A stretch of DNA of 64,000 nucleotides, from contig JABTUA010000002.1 in NCBI GenBank assembly GCA_015075635.1, forward strand, positions 992,001 through 1,056,000, written 5' to 3'. The translations under genes and the position numbers were made by a program. The notes beneath the pieces are model-generated. The model was not told the origin of the DNA, ran no database searches, and was given only the letters and a program-made list of their open reading frames with translations. This DNA comes from Polyangiaceae bacterium (GTDB lineage Bacteria > Myxococcota_A > Polyangia > Polyangiales > Polyangiaceae). Shown piece by piece: positions 38,839 to 46,954 of the stretch (position 1 is the stretch's first letter; each line of letters opens with the position of its first letter).

Positions 38839-39993
38839 ATGAACGCCAGCGACCGACTCCGGAGTGTCATCTTGGGAGCCCTGCTCTTGCCGCTCGGCTG
38901 CGGCGGCAACACCAGCGAGGACCCGACCGGCAGCGGTGGCAGCGCGGGCAGCGGCGGAACCACGAGCAGCGGCGGCACCGGCGGCACCGGCGGCACCGGC
39001 GGCAAGCCGGCGGTGACCTGCACCTACGGCACCAAGGTCGAGGACTGCTTCACGCCGGAGCAGGCCTGGAACATCGCGAACAACCCGCCGCAAGGCGGCG
39101 ACGTCGTGGGCAACTGCCCGCCGGCAGGGTTGGTGCAGAACAGCTGCTGCAACACCGCGCAGGCCGGCTGGGAGGAGAGCGGCCAGTGCTGCTACGCCTT
39201 CTGCGAGGGCGCCTGCTGCGGCCGGCCGTTCAGCGTGGACGGCGTCGTGCGTTTGGCGCCGGCGGTGCCGCGCGAGGACTGGCTCGCGCGCTTCGAGCCG
39301 GCGGACGAGAGGAGCGGTTCCATCGCCGAGGCCTGGCTCCGCGACGCGCGCATGGAGCACGCCAGCATCGCCAGCTTCGCGCGCTTCACGCTGGAGCTGC
39401 TCGCTTTCGGGGCGCCGCCGGAGCTGATCGCGGACGCGCAGCGGGCGATGGCCGACGAGATCGAGCACGCGCGGCTCTGCTTCGGGCTCGCGGAGCGCTT
39501 CGGCGGGCGGAAGCTCGGCCCCGGTCCGCTCGAGACCGGGGCGATCGAGCCCCGCTCGCTCGAGGCCGCCGCGGTCGCGGCGTTTCGCGAGGGCGGCGTG
39601 GCGGAGACCATCGCGGCCCTGGCGGCGCGACAGGCGCTGGAGCGCGCGAGCGATCCCGCGGTGCGTACGGCGCTCGCGCGCATCGCCGACGACGAAGAGC
39701 GGCACGCGGCGCTGGCCTTCCGCTTCCTCGCCTTCGCGCTGGATGCCGGGGGCGCCGGCGTACGCCTGGCGCTCGAGGGCGCGCTCGCTTCCCTGACGGT
39801 GCCGGTGCTGGACACGGCCGATCGAGCGCTGGACGTCTCCGCGGAGGTCTTCCAGGGCGCTGGGCGCCTGAGCCCGGCGGAGCTCCAGGAGGCGGCTCAC
39901 GTCGCCGTGCGCGAGGTGATCGCGCCGTGCGCCCGCGCGCTGCTCGCGGGCGCCGCCCCGCGTCCCGAGCCAGTCGTTCACGCTCCGTGTTAG
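38839..39993 (+). CDS. lipoprotein with ferritin-like domain
   Basis: 384 residues. Lipobox PLGC (Cys 19), Gly/Ser/Thr linker, a Cys-rich segment (about 60-135), then a four-helix ferritin-like domain (about 155-340) with MEHASIASF, DEIEHARL, RQALERAS and DDEERHAAL, giving two Glu plus ExxH pairs as in diiron carboxylate proteins. A surface-anchored diiron protein is unusual; it may bind or oxidise iron or reactive oxygen, which is inference. Its TAG stop forms the first three bases of the nadC -10 box. Confidence 0.8.
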   Translation: MNASDRLRSVILGALLLPLGCGGNTSEDPTGSGGSAGSGGTTSSGGTGGTGGTGGKPAVTCTYGTKVEDCFTPEQAWNIANNPPQGGDVVGNCPPAGLVQNSCCNTAQAGWEESGQCCYAFCEGACCGRPFSVDGVVRLAPAVPREDWLARFEPADERSGSIAEAWLRDARMEHASIASFARFTLELLAFGAPPELIADAQRAMADEIEHARLCFGLAERFGGRKLGPGPLETGAIEPRSLEAAAVAAFREGGVAETIAALAARQALERASDPAVRTALARIADDEERHAALAFRFLAFALDAGGAGVRLALEGALASLTVPVLDTADRALDVSAEVFQGAGRLSPAELQEAAHVAVREVIAPCARALLAGAAPRPEPVVHAPC

Positions 39994-40003
39994 GGTCTGG
40001 GCC
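39991..40003 (+). promoter_or_regulatory. -10 box of nadC, overlapping upstream stop codon
   Basis: TAGGGT at 39991-39996 ends seven bases before the nadC GTG at 40004; its TAG is the stop codon of the preceding gene. Confidence 0.5.
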
Positions 40004-40849
40004 GTGTTCGTCTCGAGCCTGCTCGATCGCATCGTGGACGCGGCGCTCGCCGAAGATCTGGAGGGCGGCGACCTCACCACCGAGGCCACCGTGCCCGCCG
40101 ACGCCCGCGCCGTGGCCCGCGCGGTGGCGCGCAAGGATCTGGTGGTTTGCGGCGGTGACGTTTTCGCGCGGGTGTTCTACCGCGTCGACCCCGGCGTGCG
40201 CGTCGAGCGCCTGCTGGACGAGGGCGCCGACGCAAAGCGAGGCGACGTGCTCTGGGTCGCGGAGGGCAGCGCGCGCTCGCTCTTGATGGCGGAGCGCACC
40301 GCGCTGAACTTCGCGCAGCGTTTGAGCGGCATCGCGACGCTGGCGCGCGCCTACGTGCGCGCCCTGCCGCCGGGCAGCAAGACCCGCGTCACCGACACGC
40401 GCAAGACCACGCCCGGGCTGCGCGCGCTGGAGCGCTACGCCGTGCGCACCGGCGGCGCGCACAACCACCGCGACACGCTGGGCTCGGCGGTGATGATCAA
40501 GGACAACCACATCCAGGCCGCCGGCGGCATCGGCGTCGCCGTGGAGCGGGCCCGCGCCCGCGCGCCCCACACCTCGAAGATCGAGGTCGAGGTGGCCTCG
40601 CTCGCGGAGCTCGACCAGGCGCTCGAGGCGGGCGCCGACATCGTGATGCTCGACAACTTCGCCGAGGCGGACGTCGCGGCGGGCGTGGCCAAGGCCAAGG
40701 GCAAGGCTCTGGTCGAGGTCTCGGGCGGCATCACCCTCGAGCGCATCGCGAAGCTGGCGGCCGCCGGCGTGGACGTGATCAGCTCCGGCGCGCTCACCCA
40801 CTCGGCGCCGAGCGCCGACATCGCGCTCGATCTGGAACGCCTGGGATGA
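40004..40849 (+). CDS. nadC: nicotinate-nucleotide pyrophosphorylase
   Basis: 281 residues, full family length. NadC converts quinolinate and PRPP to nicotinate mononucleotide in NAD synthesis. Landmarks: EDLEGGDLTTEATVP at the start, LNFAQRLSGIAT (about 99-110), the DTRKTTPGLR motif (about 130-139), GGAHNHRDTL and MIKDNHI for PRPP/quinolinate binding, and VEVSGGI near 240. The GTG has its own -10 box. The ATGA overlap couples it to birA. No nadA or nadB in the window. Confidence 0.97.
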   Translation: MFVSSLLDRIVDAALAEDLEGGDLTTEATVPADARAVARAVARKDLVVCGGDVFARVFYRVDPGVRVERLLDEGADAKRGDVLWVAEGSARSLLMAERTALNFAQRLSGIATLARAYVRALPPGSKTRVTDTRKTTPGLRALERYAVRTGGAHNHRDTLGSAVMIKDNHIQAAGGIGVAVERARARAPHTSKIEVEVASLAELDQALEAGADIVMLDNFAEADVAAGVAKAKGKALVEVSGGITLERIAKLAAAGVDVISSGALTHSAPSADIALDLERLG

Positions 40850-41622
40850 GCGCGTTCGACCGGGCGCGCTTCCTCGCCCTCTGTCGCGAGCGCGGCGTGG
40901 GGCTCGGCGAGCCGCTCAGCGCCGTCGCACAGACCGGCTCGACCAACGACGACGCGATGGAAGCGGCGCGAAGCGGCGCGCCCCACGGCGCGACCTTCGT
41001 CGCCGACGCGCAGACGCGCGGGCGCGGGCGGCGCGGCGCGCGCTGGACCTCTCCGCCGGGAGAGAACCTGCTCTGCTCGGTGCTGCTCCGGCCCGAGCTC
41101 TCGGCTGAGCGGGCCGGGACCCTGACCCTGGCCGTGGGGCTCGCGGTGCGCGACGTCGTCGCTCGGCGCGTGACCGGCGCCGTGCGCGTGAAGTGGCCGA
41201 ACGACGTGCTGGTCGGCGACGCGAAGCTCGCGGGCATCTTGCTGGAGAGCCAGCTCGAAGCGGGTCGCGTGTCTGCGCTGGTCATCGGCGTCGGTCTGAA
41301 CGTCGCGATGCGCGAGCTTCCGAGCGAGCTCCGCGGTATCGCGACCTCCCTCGCGCTGGAGGGCGATCCCGACCCGAGCCGCGAGGAGGTGCTGGTCGAG
41401 CTGCTCGCGGCGCTGGAGCGTCGCCTGGCCGTTCACCTGCGCGACGGTCTCCGGCCCGTGCTCGACGAGCTGCGTTCCTGCGACGCTCTCCTCGGCCGGC
41501 GCGTGCGCGTGGATCACGTGACCGGAACGGCGGCGGGGATTGCCGCCGACGGTGCGCTCGTCGTGCGCGCCGACGACGGCGAAGAGGCGCACGCGCGCTC
41601 CGGCGGGGTCGAGCTCGTCTGA
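40846..41622 (+). CDS. birA: biotin-acetyl-CoA-carboxylase ligase
   Basis: 258 residues, the short BirA form without the N-terminal DNA-binding domain. It attaches biotin to the carrier protein of acetyl-CoA carboxylase. Visible: QTGSTNDDA (about 28-36), GRGRRGARWTSPPG (about 59-72) for biotinyl-AMP, VKWPNDVLV (about 116-124) with KLAGIL after it, and the C-terminal SH3-like domain. It is coupled to nadC, a frequent neighbour pair in bacteria. Confidence 0.95.
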   Translation: MSAFDRARFLALCRERGVGLGEPLSAVAQTGSTNDDAMEAARSGAPHGATFVADAQTRGRGRRGARWTSPPGENLLCSVLLRPELSAERAGTLTLAVGLAVRDVVARRVTGAVRVKWPNDVLVGDAKLAGILLESQLEAGRVSALVIGVGLNVAMRELPSELRGIATSLALEGDPDPSREEVLVELLAALERRLAVHLRDGLRPVLDELRSCDALLGRRVRVDHVTGTAAGIAADGALVVRADDGEEAHARSGGVELV

Positions 41623-41657
41623 GCCGCGACTCTCGGCGCCAGAGCTGTGCCAGTGTG

Positions 41658-41672
41658 CCAGTGGCTCACTGG
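41658..41672. terminator. hairpin downstream of birA
   Basis: CCAGTG-GCT-CACTGG is a perfect six-pair hairpin 36 bp after the birA stop, inside GTGCCAGT tandem repeats. It has no T-run; it may be a weak terminator or a protein site. Confidence 0.35.
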
Positions 41673-41731
41673 GAGCTCCCGCGAATTTCCCAGGATTCTC
41701 TCGCGGCACACCGATTGCTGAGGGCCCCGCC

Positions 41732-42418
41732 ATGACCAAGCTGCTCGCCGTTTCCACCCTCGCCCTGCTCGTGACCGCCGCCTGCGGCGGCAAGACCGAC
41801 GACAACGACGCCGCTGGCGGTACCGGCGGCGGCAGCACCGGCGGAACGGGCGGCGGCGGTACCGGCGGCACCGGCAACGTCGGCGGCGGCGGCACCGGCA
41901 ACGTCGGCGGCGGTGGCACCGGCGGCATGCCGCAAGAGTGCGCGGTGCCCACGACCGAGCCGGGCCCCTACCCCACCAAGATCCGCTTCGTGAACCCCAT
42001 CGGCCCGTCGCTCTGGATGCGCGAGGACTGCCAGCTGAACTGGGATCTGTACTCGTGCGCGGACGGATACCAGACCGAGGTCCCGCACAGCGCGGACTGC
42101 ATGGCGGAATGCAGCGAGACCGGAATGGGCTGCATCGCCTGCGGCGCTTGCATGATGCAGGCCATCGAGGTCACGAACGCGAAGCCCGTCGAGACCGAGT
42201 GGAGCGGCTACACCTACCAGTACGGTGAGAAGAACGGCTGCCAGTGCTACACGAAGCTGAGCCCGCCTCCCGGCAAGTACGCCATCCGCGTGCCGGTGTT
42301 CGGCTCGAAGGACGACGCGGAGAGCTTCAACGCGGGCTACGACGCCTGGGGCTACTTCGAGCTGCCGGCGAAGAACGGCGTGGTCGAGATCACCCTCGCT
42401 GCCCTCGCCGGTAACTGA
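41732..42418 (+). CDS. lipoprotein with Gly/Thr linker
   Basis: 228 residues. Lipobox TAAC (Cys 18), a linker built of GGTGG-type units (about 30-68), then a beta-rich domain (about 75-228) with ten cysteines including CIACGACMMQ and a Trp/Tyr-rich core. No family recognised; the domain may be an extracellular binding module. It lies 109 bp behind birA. Its stop abuts that of the convergent sigma factor gene as TGATCA. Confidence 0.75.
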   Translation: MTKLLAVSTLALLVTAACGGKTDDNDAAGGTGGGSTGGTGGGGTGGTGNVGGGGTGNVGGGGTGGMPQECAVPTTEPGPYPTKIRFVNPIGPSLWMREDCQLNWDLYSCADGYQTEVPHSADCMAECSETGMGCIACGACMMQAIEVTNAKPVETEWSGYTYQYGEKNGCQCYTKLSPPPGKYAIRVPVFGSKDDAESFNAGYDAWGYFELPAKNGVVEITLAALAGN

Positions 42419-42958
42419 TCACGCCGCCTCGGCCAGCGCCTCGAAGCTGACCTCGCGCAGGCTCTCCGCCAACAGGCGCCGCCCGCGGAACAAGCGGCTC
42501 ATCACCGTGCCCACCGGGACGCCGAGCATCGCGGCGGCGTCCTTGTAGGAGCGCTCGTCGAGATCCACCAGCCGCACCACGTCGCCGAACGGGCGCGGCA
42601 ACTCGGCGAGCGCGCGCTCCACGCGGGGCGACAGCGCCGTCATCGCCGGGCCGGACTCGGAGTGCGTCCACGCGCAAGGATCGGTGGTCAACGACTCGAG
42701 CGCGCGGCGCTCGCGGCGCAACCGACGGCAGCGCGTGACGAACACGCTGAACAGCACCTGCTGCATCCAAGCGCGCAGGTTCGTGCCGGGCTGGTAGCTG
42801 GACTCGAAGCGCAGCGCCCGCTCCACCGTGTCCTGCACCAGATCCTGAGCCTCGTTGGCGTTCAGGCAGAGCTTGAGCGCGCGGGCGCGCAGCGCGGGCA
42901 GGATCTCGGTGATTTCGTCGCGCAGCGGGCGGGTCGGGATCTGGGTCTGGGTGAGCAT
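42419..42958 (-). CDS. ECF-type RNA polymerase sigma factor
   Basis: 179 residues. Region 2 (about 15-85) has ALRARALKLCLNANEAQDLVQDTVERAL and NLRAWMQQVLFSVFVTRCRR, the -10-recognising helices; region 4 (about 118-170) has FGDVVRLVDLDERSYKDAAAM followed by LGVPVGTVMSRLFRGRRLL, the -35 helix-turn-helix. No anti-sigma gene lies beside it, so its control is not visible. Directs RNA polymerase to a small regulon. A lipoprotein gene converges on it. Confidence 0.93.
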   Translation of the reverse strand: MLTQTQIPTRPLRDEITEILPALRARALKLCLNANEAQDLVQDTVERALRFESSYQPGTNLRAWMQQVLFSVFVTRCRRLRRERRALESLTTDPCAWTHSESGPAMTALSPRVERALAELPRPFGDVVRLVDLDERSYKDAAAMLGVPVGTVMSRLFRGRRLLAESLREVSFEALAEAA

Positions 42959-43117
42959 CGGGGGAATCGGCCTCCGAGCGCGGCTCTTCGCAAGCCACGT
43001 GCCAGGCTCGAGATCGCAAGAATCCCCGCGTTTTATCGGGATCTCGCGCGTCCCCGGGGACGCAGGGGGCGTGTCAATCTGGCATCGCGGGGGCGCCGGC
43101 TGCCAAGCGGGCAGGTG

Positions 43118-44248
43118 TCAGAGCAGCCGCGGGAGCTCAGCCAGAGCGTGCGGCAGCGGCAGCACCCGGATGGCGCCTTCGCTGAACGCCTTGGTCCCGG
43201 CGTACACGAGCGTACAGGTCGCGGAGGGGTAGTCCGCCGCGAAGGCCCGGAGGCCGTCGTAGTCCGAGCTCCGGAGCCGTGACGCTCGCTTGGCTTCGAA
43301 GGCGTGCAGGCCGCGCTCGCCGTACAGCACGAAATCCACCTCGACGCCCGTCGCTGTGCGCCAGTAAAACATCTGGTAGCCCAGATCTCGATAGTCGTTG
43401 TGGGCCCGCAGCTCCTGGAGCAGGAGCGTCTCGAACGCCGGACCGTCGATCTCGTCCGGTGAGTCGAGCGGCCCCCGCGGGCGGACCGCGCGGTAGACGC
43501 CCGCGTCGAACAAGTAGAACTTCGGGTGCGCCGTCACTCGGCGCTTGGCGCGGCGCTGGAAGGCCGGAAGGCGCACGCCGAGGAGGAGGTCTTCCAGGAT
43601 CCCCACGTAGCCTTCCACGACCTTGCGCTCGACGTGGCAATCGCGAGCCACGGCCGACACGTTCAGCAACATCCCCTGAGAGAAGCTGATGGACTCGAGG
43701 AAGCGCGCGAACGCTGCCAGGTTCCGGGTCAGCCCTTCCTGCATCACCTCTTCGCGCAGGTAGGTCTTCACGTAGGTCTTGAGGAACGCCATCGGATCGG
43801 CGTCCACGTAGGCGCTCGGGAGCTGCCCGAAACGCAGCGAGTGCTCGAGCTCGAAGTCGCCGCCCAGCTCGGCAGCGGTCAACGGATGCATGGTCATCGA
43901 GAGCGCGCGCCCCGCCAGCAGGTTCACGCCGCGGCTCCGCAGCTTGCGAGCGCTCGACCCCGTGAGCCCGAACTTGATCCGTCGCGTCTCGATCAGGCGG
44001 TGAACCTCGTCTAGCAACGCGGGGATCCTCTGCACCTCGTCGACCACGACCCAGCCCCGGTGCTTCGGCGGGATCTTGGCCTCGAGCCGGGAGGGCGACG
44101 CCAGGAGCTCCGTGTAGAGGTCGGACTCCAGGAGATCGAGGTACACCGCGTCGGGAAACGCGCCCCGGACCCACATGGACTTCCCGGTGCCGCGCGGGCC
44201 GAGCAACAGGAAGCTCTTCCTGGGGGCACGCAGCAGTCTGGAGTACAT
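43118..44248 (-). CDS. AAA ATPase with DUF4143
   Basis: 376 residues. Walker A GPRGTGKS (17-24), Walker B VVVDEVQRI (about 67-75) and the sensor GSSARKL near 96, followed by the C-terminal DUF4143 domain with FEAKR, a nuclease-like strand motif. The family is widespread, patchy and mobile, of unclear role; links to defence or toxin control are suspected. Its leader (44249-44282) is AT-rich beside GC-rich neighbours and has GGAG before the ATG, which hints at horizontal origin. Confidence 0.88.
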   Translation of the reverse strand: MYSRLLRAPRKSFLLLGPRGTGKSMWVRGAFPDAVYLDLLESDLYTELLASPSRLEAKIPPKHRGWVVVDEVQRIPALLDEVHRLIETRRIKFGLTGSSARKLRSRGVNLLAGRALSMTMHPLTAAELGGDFELEHSLRFGQLPSAYVDADPMAFLKTYVKTYLREEVMQEGLTRNLAAFARFLESISFSQGMLLNVSAVARDCHVERKVVEGYVGILEDLLLGVRLPAFQRRAKRRVTAHPKFYLFDAGVYRAVRPRGPLDSPDEIDGPAFETLLLQELRAHNDYRDLGYQMFYWRTATGVEVDFVLYGERGLHAFEAKRASRLRSSDYDGLRAFAADYPSATCTLVYAGTKAFSEGAIRVLPLPHALAELPRLL

Positions 44249-44289
44249 AACTCCAATTTACACAATTTTCTGGAAGTGCTCCCTCCGAT

Positions 44290-45837
44290 TCACTCGGAGG
44301 CACCCAGCAGCCGAGCGAGCACCCCCGGCACGCCGTCCGCCACCTCGTGCGCGACCAGGCCGCGGTCCGCGCCGCGCTGCTCGACCCACCGCTCCGCGGA
44401 GAGCGCGTGCACGTGCGCGCCGAGCATGGCCGCGAGCCGCGGCGGCGTGGTCTTGGCGAACGCCGCGATGACTCCGGCGAGCACGTCCCCCGCGCCGGCC
44501 GTGGCGAGCGCCGGCGAGCCCGCGGCGGTCACCAGCGGCAGCTCGCCGGGAGCGCCGACCAGCGTACGCGCGCCCTTCAGCAGCACCACGGATTGCGTCA
44601 GCTCGACGGCCCGGGCGAGGGCGCCGAAGCGATCGCGCTCCACGTCCGCGGCGCTCGTGCCGAGCAGCCGCCCGAGCTCGCCGGGGTGCGGCGTGAGGAT
44701 GAGCTGGCCGCGAGCCCGCGCGAGCTCCGCCGCACGACCCGCGAAGGCGCTGAGCGCGTCGGCATCGACGACCTTCGTGCCGTTCCAGGTCAAGACCACG
44801 TGCTCGGCGACCCGCTGCGCGCGTTCGTCCAAGCCGAGCCCCGGGCCGACGACCACCACGTCCGCGCGCGCGAGACACTCGTCCAGCGAGGCCTCGAGCA
44901 GGGCGGGATCGATGCGCGCGGTCATCTCCTCGAGCACGCGTTGGTCCAGCGTGTCCGCGGCGTCGGGGAAGGTGCAGATGGTCGCGAGGCCCGCTCCGGC
45001 GCGCAGCGCCCCGCGGGCACAGAGCAGCGCCGCGCCCGTCTTGCCGGCGGAACCGGCAACGGCGAACACGTGCCCCGCCGAGCCCTTGTGGGTCGCCACG
45101 CCGCGCGGGACGACGAGCTCGCTGGCGTCGTCGCTCTCGAACAAGAGCGCCGAGCAGCCGACCTCGCGGAACAGCTCGCCGGGCACGCCGATGTCCACGA
45201 CGTGGACGTCGCCCGAGTGCTCCGCACCCGTGGGGGTGAGCAGGCCGAGCTTCAGGTGGGCGAAGGTGACGGTGTCCGCGGCTCGCACCGCGACGCCGAG
45301 CACCGCGCCGGTGTTGGCGTCGAGCCCCGAAGGGACGTCCAGGGCGAACACCCGCGCGTCGCTCTCGTTGATCGCGCCAATCACCTGCGCGAGCGCGCCT
45401 TCCACCGCGCGATCGAGGCCCGTGCCGAGCAGCGCGTCCACGATCACGTCCTCCGGACCGAGGGCGGCCAGCGCCGCCGACAGCGCCATCACCCCGGCGT
45501 CGTCGGTCACCGCCGTCACGCGCCCGCCGAGCCCGCGCCAGGCGTCGTGGTTCACGCGGGCGTCACCCTTCAGGTGCTGCGCCTCCCCCAGGAGGTACAC
45601 CTCCGCGGGGTGGCCTTGGGCGAGCAGCCGGCGCGCAACCACGAAGCCGTCGCCGCCGTTGTTGCCGCCGCCAGCCACGATCACGATCTCTGCCTGCCGG
45701 TCGCCGAGCGCGCGGAGCACGATGCCTGCCGCGTTGCGCCCGGCGTTCTCCATCAGGATGACACCCGGCACGCGGCACGCCTCGATGGCGTGGCGGTCGA
45801 ATTCGCGCATCTGCTCGCGGGACAGCACGGGGATCAT
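44290..45837 (-). CDS. nnr: bifunctional NAD(P)H-hydrate repair enzyme
   Basis: 515 residues. The N-terminal half (about 1-210) is the NAD(P)HX epimerase, with VAGGGNNGGDGFVVAR near 52-67 and DVPSGLDANTG near 163; the C-terminal half is the ADP/ATP-dependent NAD(P)HX dehydratase, with GPGLGLD, LTPHPGELGRL and ATAGAGDVLAG near 435. Together they repair hydrated NAD(P)H. The ATG overlaps the acpS stop (ATGA), making it the third gene of the pdxJ-acpS-nnr operon. Confidence 0.96.
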   Translation of the reverse strand: MIPVLSREQMREFDRHAIEACRVPGVILMENAGRNAAGIVLRALGDRQAEIVIVAGGGNNGGDGFVVARRLLAQGHPAEVYLLGEAQHLKGDARVNHDAWRGLGGRVTAVTDDAGVMALSAALAALGPEDVIVDALLGTGLDRAVEGALAQVIGAINESDARVFALDVPSGLDANTGAVLGVAVRAADTVTFAHLKLGLLTPTGAEHSGDVHVVDIGVPGELFREVGCSALLFESDDASELVVPRGVATHKGSAGHVFAVAGSAGKTGAALLCARGALRAGAGLATICTFPDAADTLDQRVLEEMTARIDPALLEASLDECLARADVVVVGPGLGLDERAQRVAEHVVLTWNGTKVVDADALSAFAGRAAELARARGQLILTPHPGELGRLLGTSAADVERDRFGALARAVELTQSVVLLKGARTLVGAPGELPLVTAAGSPALATAGAGDVLAGVIAAFAKTTPPRLAAMLGAHVHALSAERWVEQRGADRGLVAHEVADGVPGVLARLLGASE

Positions 45838-46217
45838 GCGCCACCTGCCTCGAGGACGACCACGGCGACGGCCACGCCGCCGTCGTGGCTGATGGAAACC
45901 AAGCTTCGGCTCACCGCCAGGCGCTCGAGGTGGGGCAGCGCCGGACCGTGCGCGACCAGCTCCGGCGCGCCGTTCGCCGCGCGGCGCACCTCGACGTCGT
46001 GCCACCACACGTCCTTCGGAGCGCCGAGCGCCTTGCTGAAGGCCTCCTTCGCCGCGAAGCGTCCGGCCAGCGCCGTGGCGCGGTCCGCCTTGCGCGCCGC
46101 GAGGTCCACGCGCTCGCGAGGCGTGAGCACGCGCTCCCAGAACCGCTCGCCGAAGCGCTCGAGCGCGCTGGCGATGCGGGGCACGCTGCACGCGTCGATG
46201 CCCAGGCCCACGATCAT
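45834..46217 (-). CDS. acpS: holo-acyl-carrier-protein synthase
   Basis: 127 residues, normal for AcpS. It transfers phosphopantetheine from CoA to acyl carrier protein. GLGIDACSVPRI (4-15) carries the Mg-binding Asp, and RFAAKEAFSKALG (about 53-65) carries the Glu and Lys of the active site. It sits between pdxJ and nnr with four-base overlaps on both sides, the common bacterial order pdxJ-acpS. Confidence 0.96.
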   Translation of the reverse strand: MIVGLGIDACSVPRIASALERFGERFWERVLTPRERVDLAARKADRATALAGRFAAKEAFSKALGAPKDVWWHDVEVRRAANGAPELVAHGPALPHLERLAVSRSLVSISHDGGVAVAVVVLEAGGA

Positions 46218-46939
46218 GCGCCTCTCGCTCGGTCGATGGCGGCGCGGAAGTCGCGCACGGCGGCGGGCAAGCCCACGAACACTGCGTCCGCGATCACGGC
46301 GTGGCCGATGTTCAGCTCGACGATCGGCTCGATGGCGGCAACGTCGCCGACGTTGTGGCGGGTGAGCCCGTGACCCGCGGCCACCTCCAGGCCGAGCTCC
46401 GCAGCCCGGAGCGCGCCCTGCCTCAGACGCTCCAGCTCCGCGGCCCGGGCCTGCCCGGTCAGGTGGCAATACTCCCCGGTGTGCAGCTCGATCTGCTCCG
46501 CGCCCAGGGCGCGGCTGGCGGCGATCTGCTCGAAGTCCGGCGCGATGAACAGGCTGAGCTTGATGCCCGTCTCGCGGCACATCGCCGCGACCTTCTCGAC
46601 GGCCGCCCGCGTGCCGATCACGTCGAGCCCGCCCTCCGTGGTGCGCTCCTCGCGCCGCTCGGGCACCAGCGTGATCACGTCCGGGCGCACGCGCCGGGCG
46701 ATGGCCGTCATCTCGTCGGTGGCGGCCATCTCCAGGTTCATCAGCGTGGTGACGGCCGCGCGCAAACGCTCCACGTCGTCGTCCTTGATGTGCCGCCGAT
46801 CTTCGCGCAGGTGCAGCGTGATGCCCTGAGCGCCGGCTTGCTCGCAGAGCTGGGCGGCGAAGACCGGATCGGGGTAGCGCGTGCCGCGCGCGTTGCGCAG
46901 CGTCGCGACGTGGTCGATGTTGACGTGGAAGCGGATCAC
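46214..46939 (-). CDS. pdxJ: pyridoxine 5'-phosphate synthase
   Basis: 241 residues, full length. PdxJ condenses 1-deoxyxylulose 5-phosphate with 3-amino-2-oxopropyl phosphate to form vitamin B6. HVNIDHVATLRNARG (5-19), GITLHLREDRRHI, TGEYCHL near 153 and GHGLTRHN near 189 are the family motifs. The GTG start has TAGTAT nine bases upstream; that box covers the stop region of the glycosyltransferase gene. First gene of the three-gene operon. Confidence 0.97.
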   Translation of the reverse strand: MIRFHVNIDHVATLRNARGTRYPDPVFAAQLCEQAGAQGITLHLREDRRHIKDDDVERLRAAVTTLMNLEMAATDEMTAIARRVRPDVITLVPERREERTTEGGLDVIGTRAAVEKVAAMCRETGIKLSLFIAPDFEQIAASRALGAEQIELHTGEYCHLTGQARAAELERLRQGALRAAELGLEVAAGHGLTRHNVGDVAAIEPIVELNIGHAVIADAVFVGLPAAVRDFRAAIDRARGA

Positions 46940-46954
46940 GCCGGGAGCATACTA
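46940..46954 (-). promoter_or_regulatory. -10 box of the pdxJ operon
   Basis: On the minus strand TAGTAT (46949-46954) ends nine bases before the pdxJ GTG and includes the stop codon of the upstream glycosyltransferase gene. Confidence 0.5.

Noticed and set aside
41658..41672. A full intrinsic terminator after birA
   Set aside because: The hairpin is short and has no T-run, so it is reported with low confidence only.
43118..44248. The DUF4143 ATPase as a transposase or phage gene
   Set aside because: The Walker motifs and FEAKR domain fit the AAA/DUF4143 family, and no terminal inverted repeats or phage neighbours are visible.
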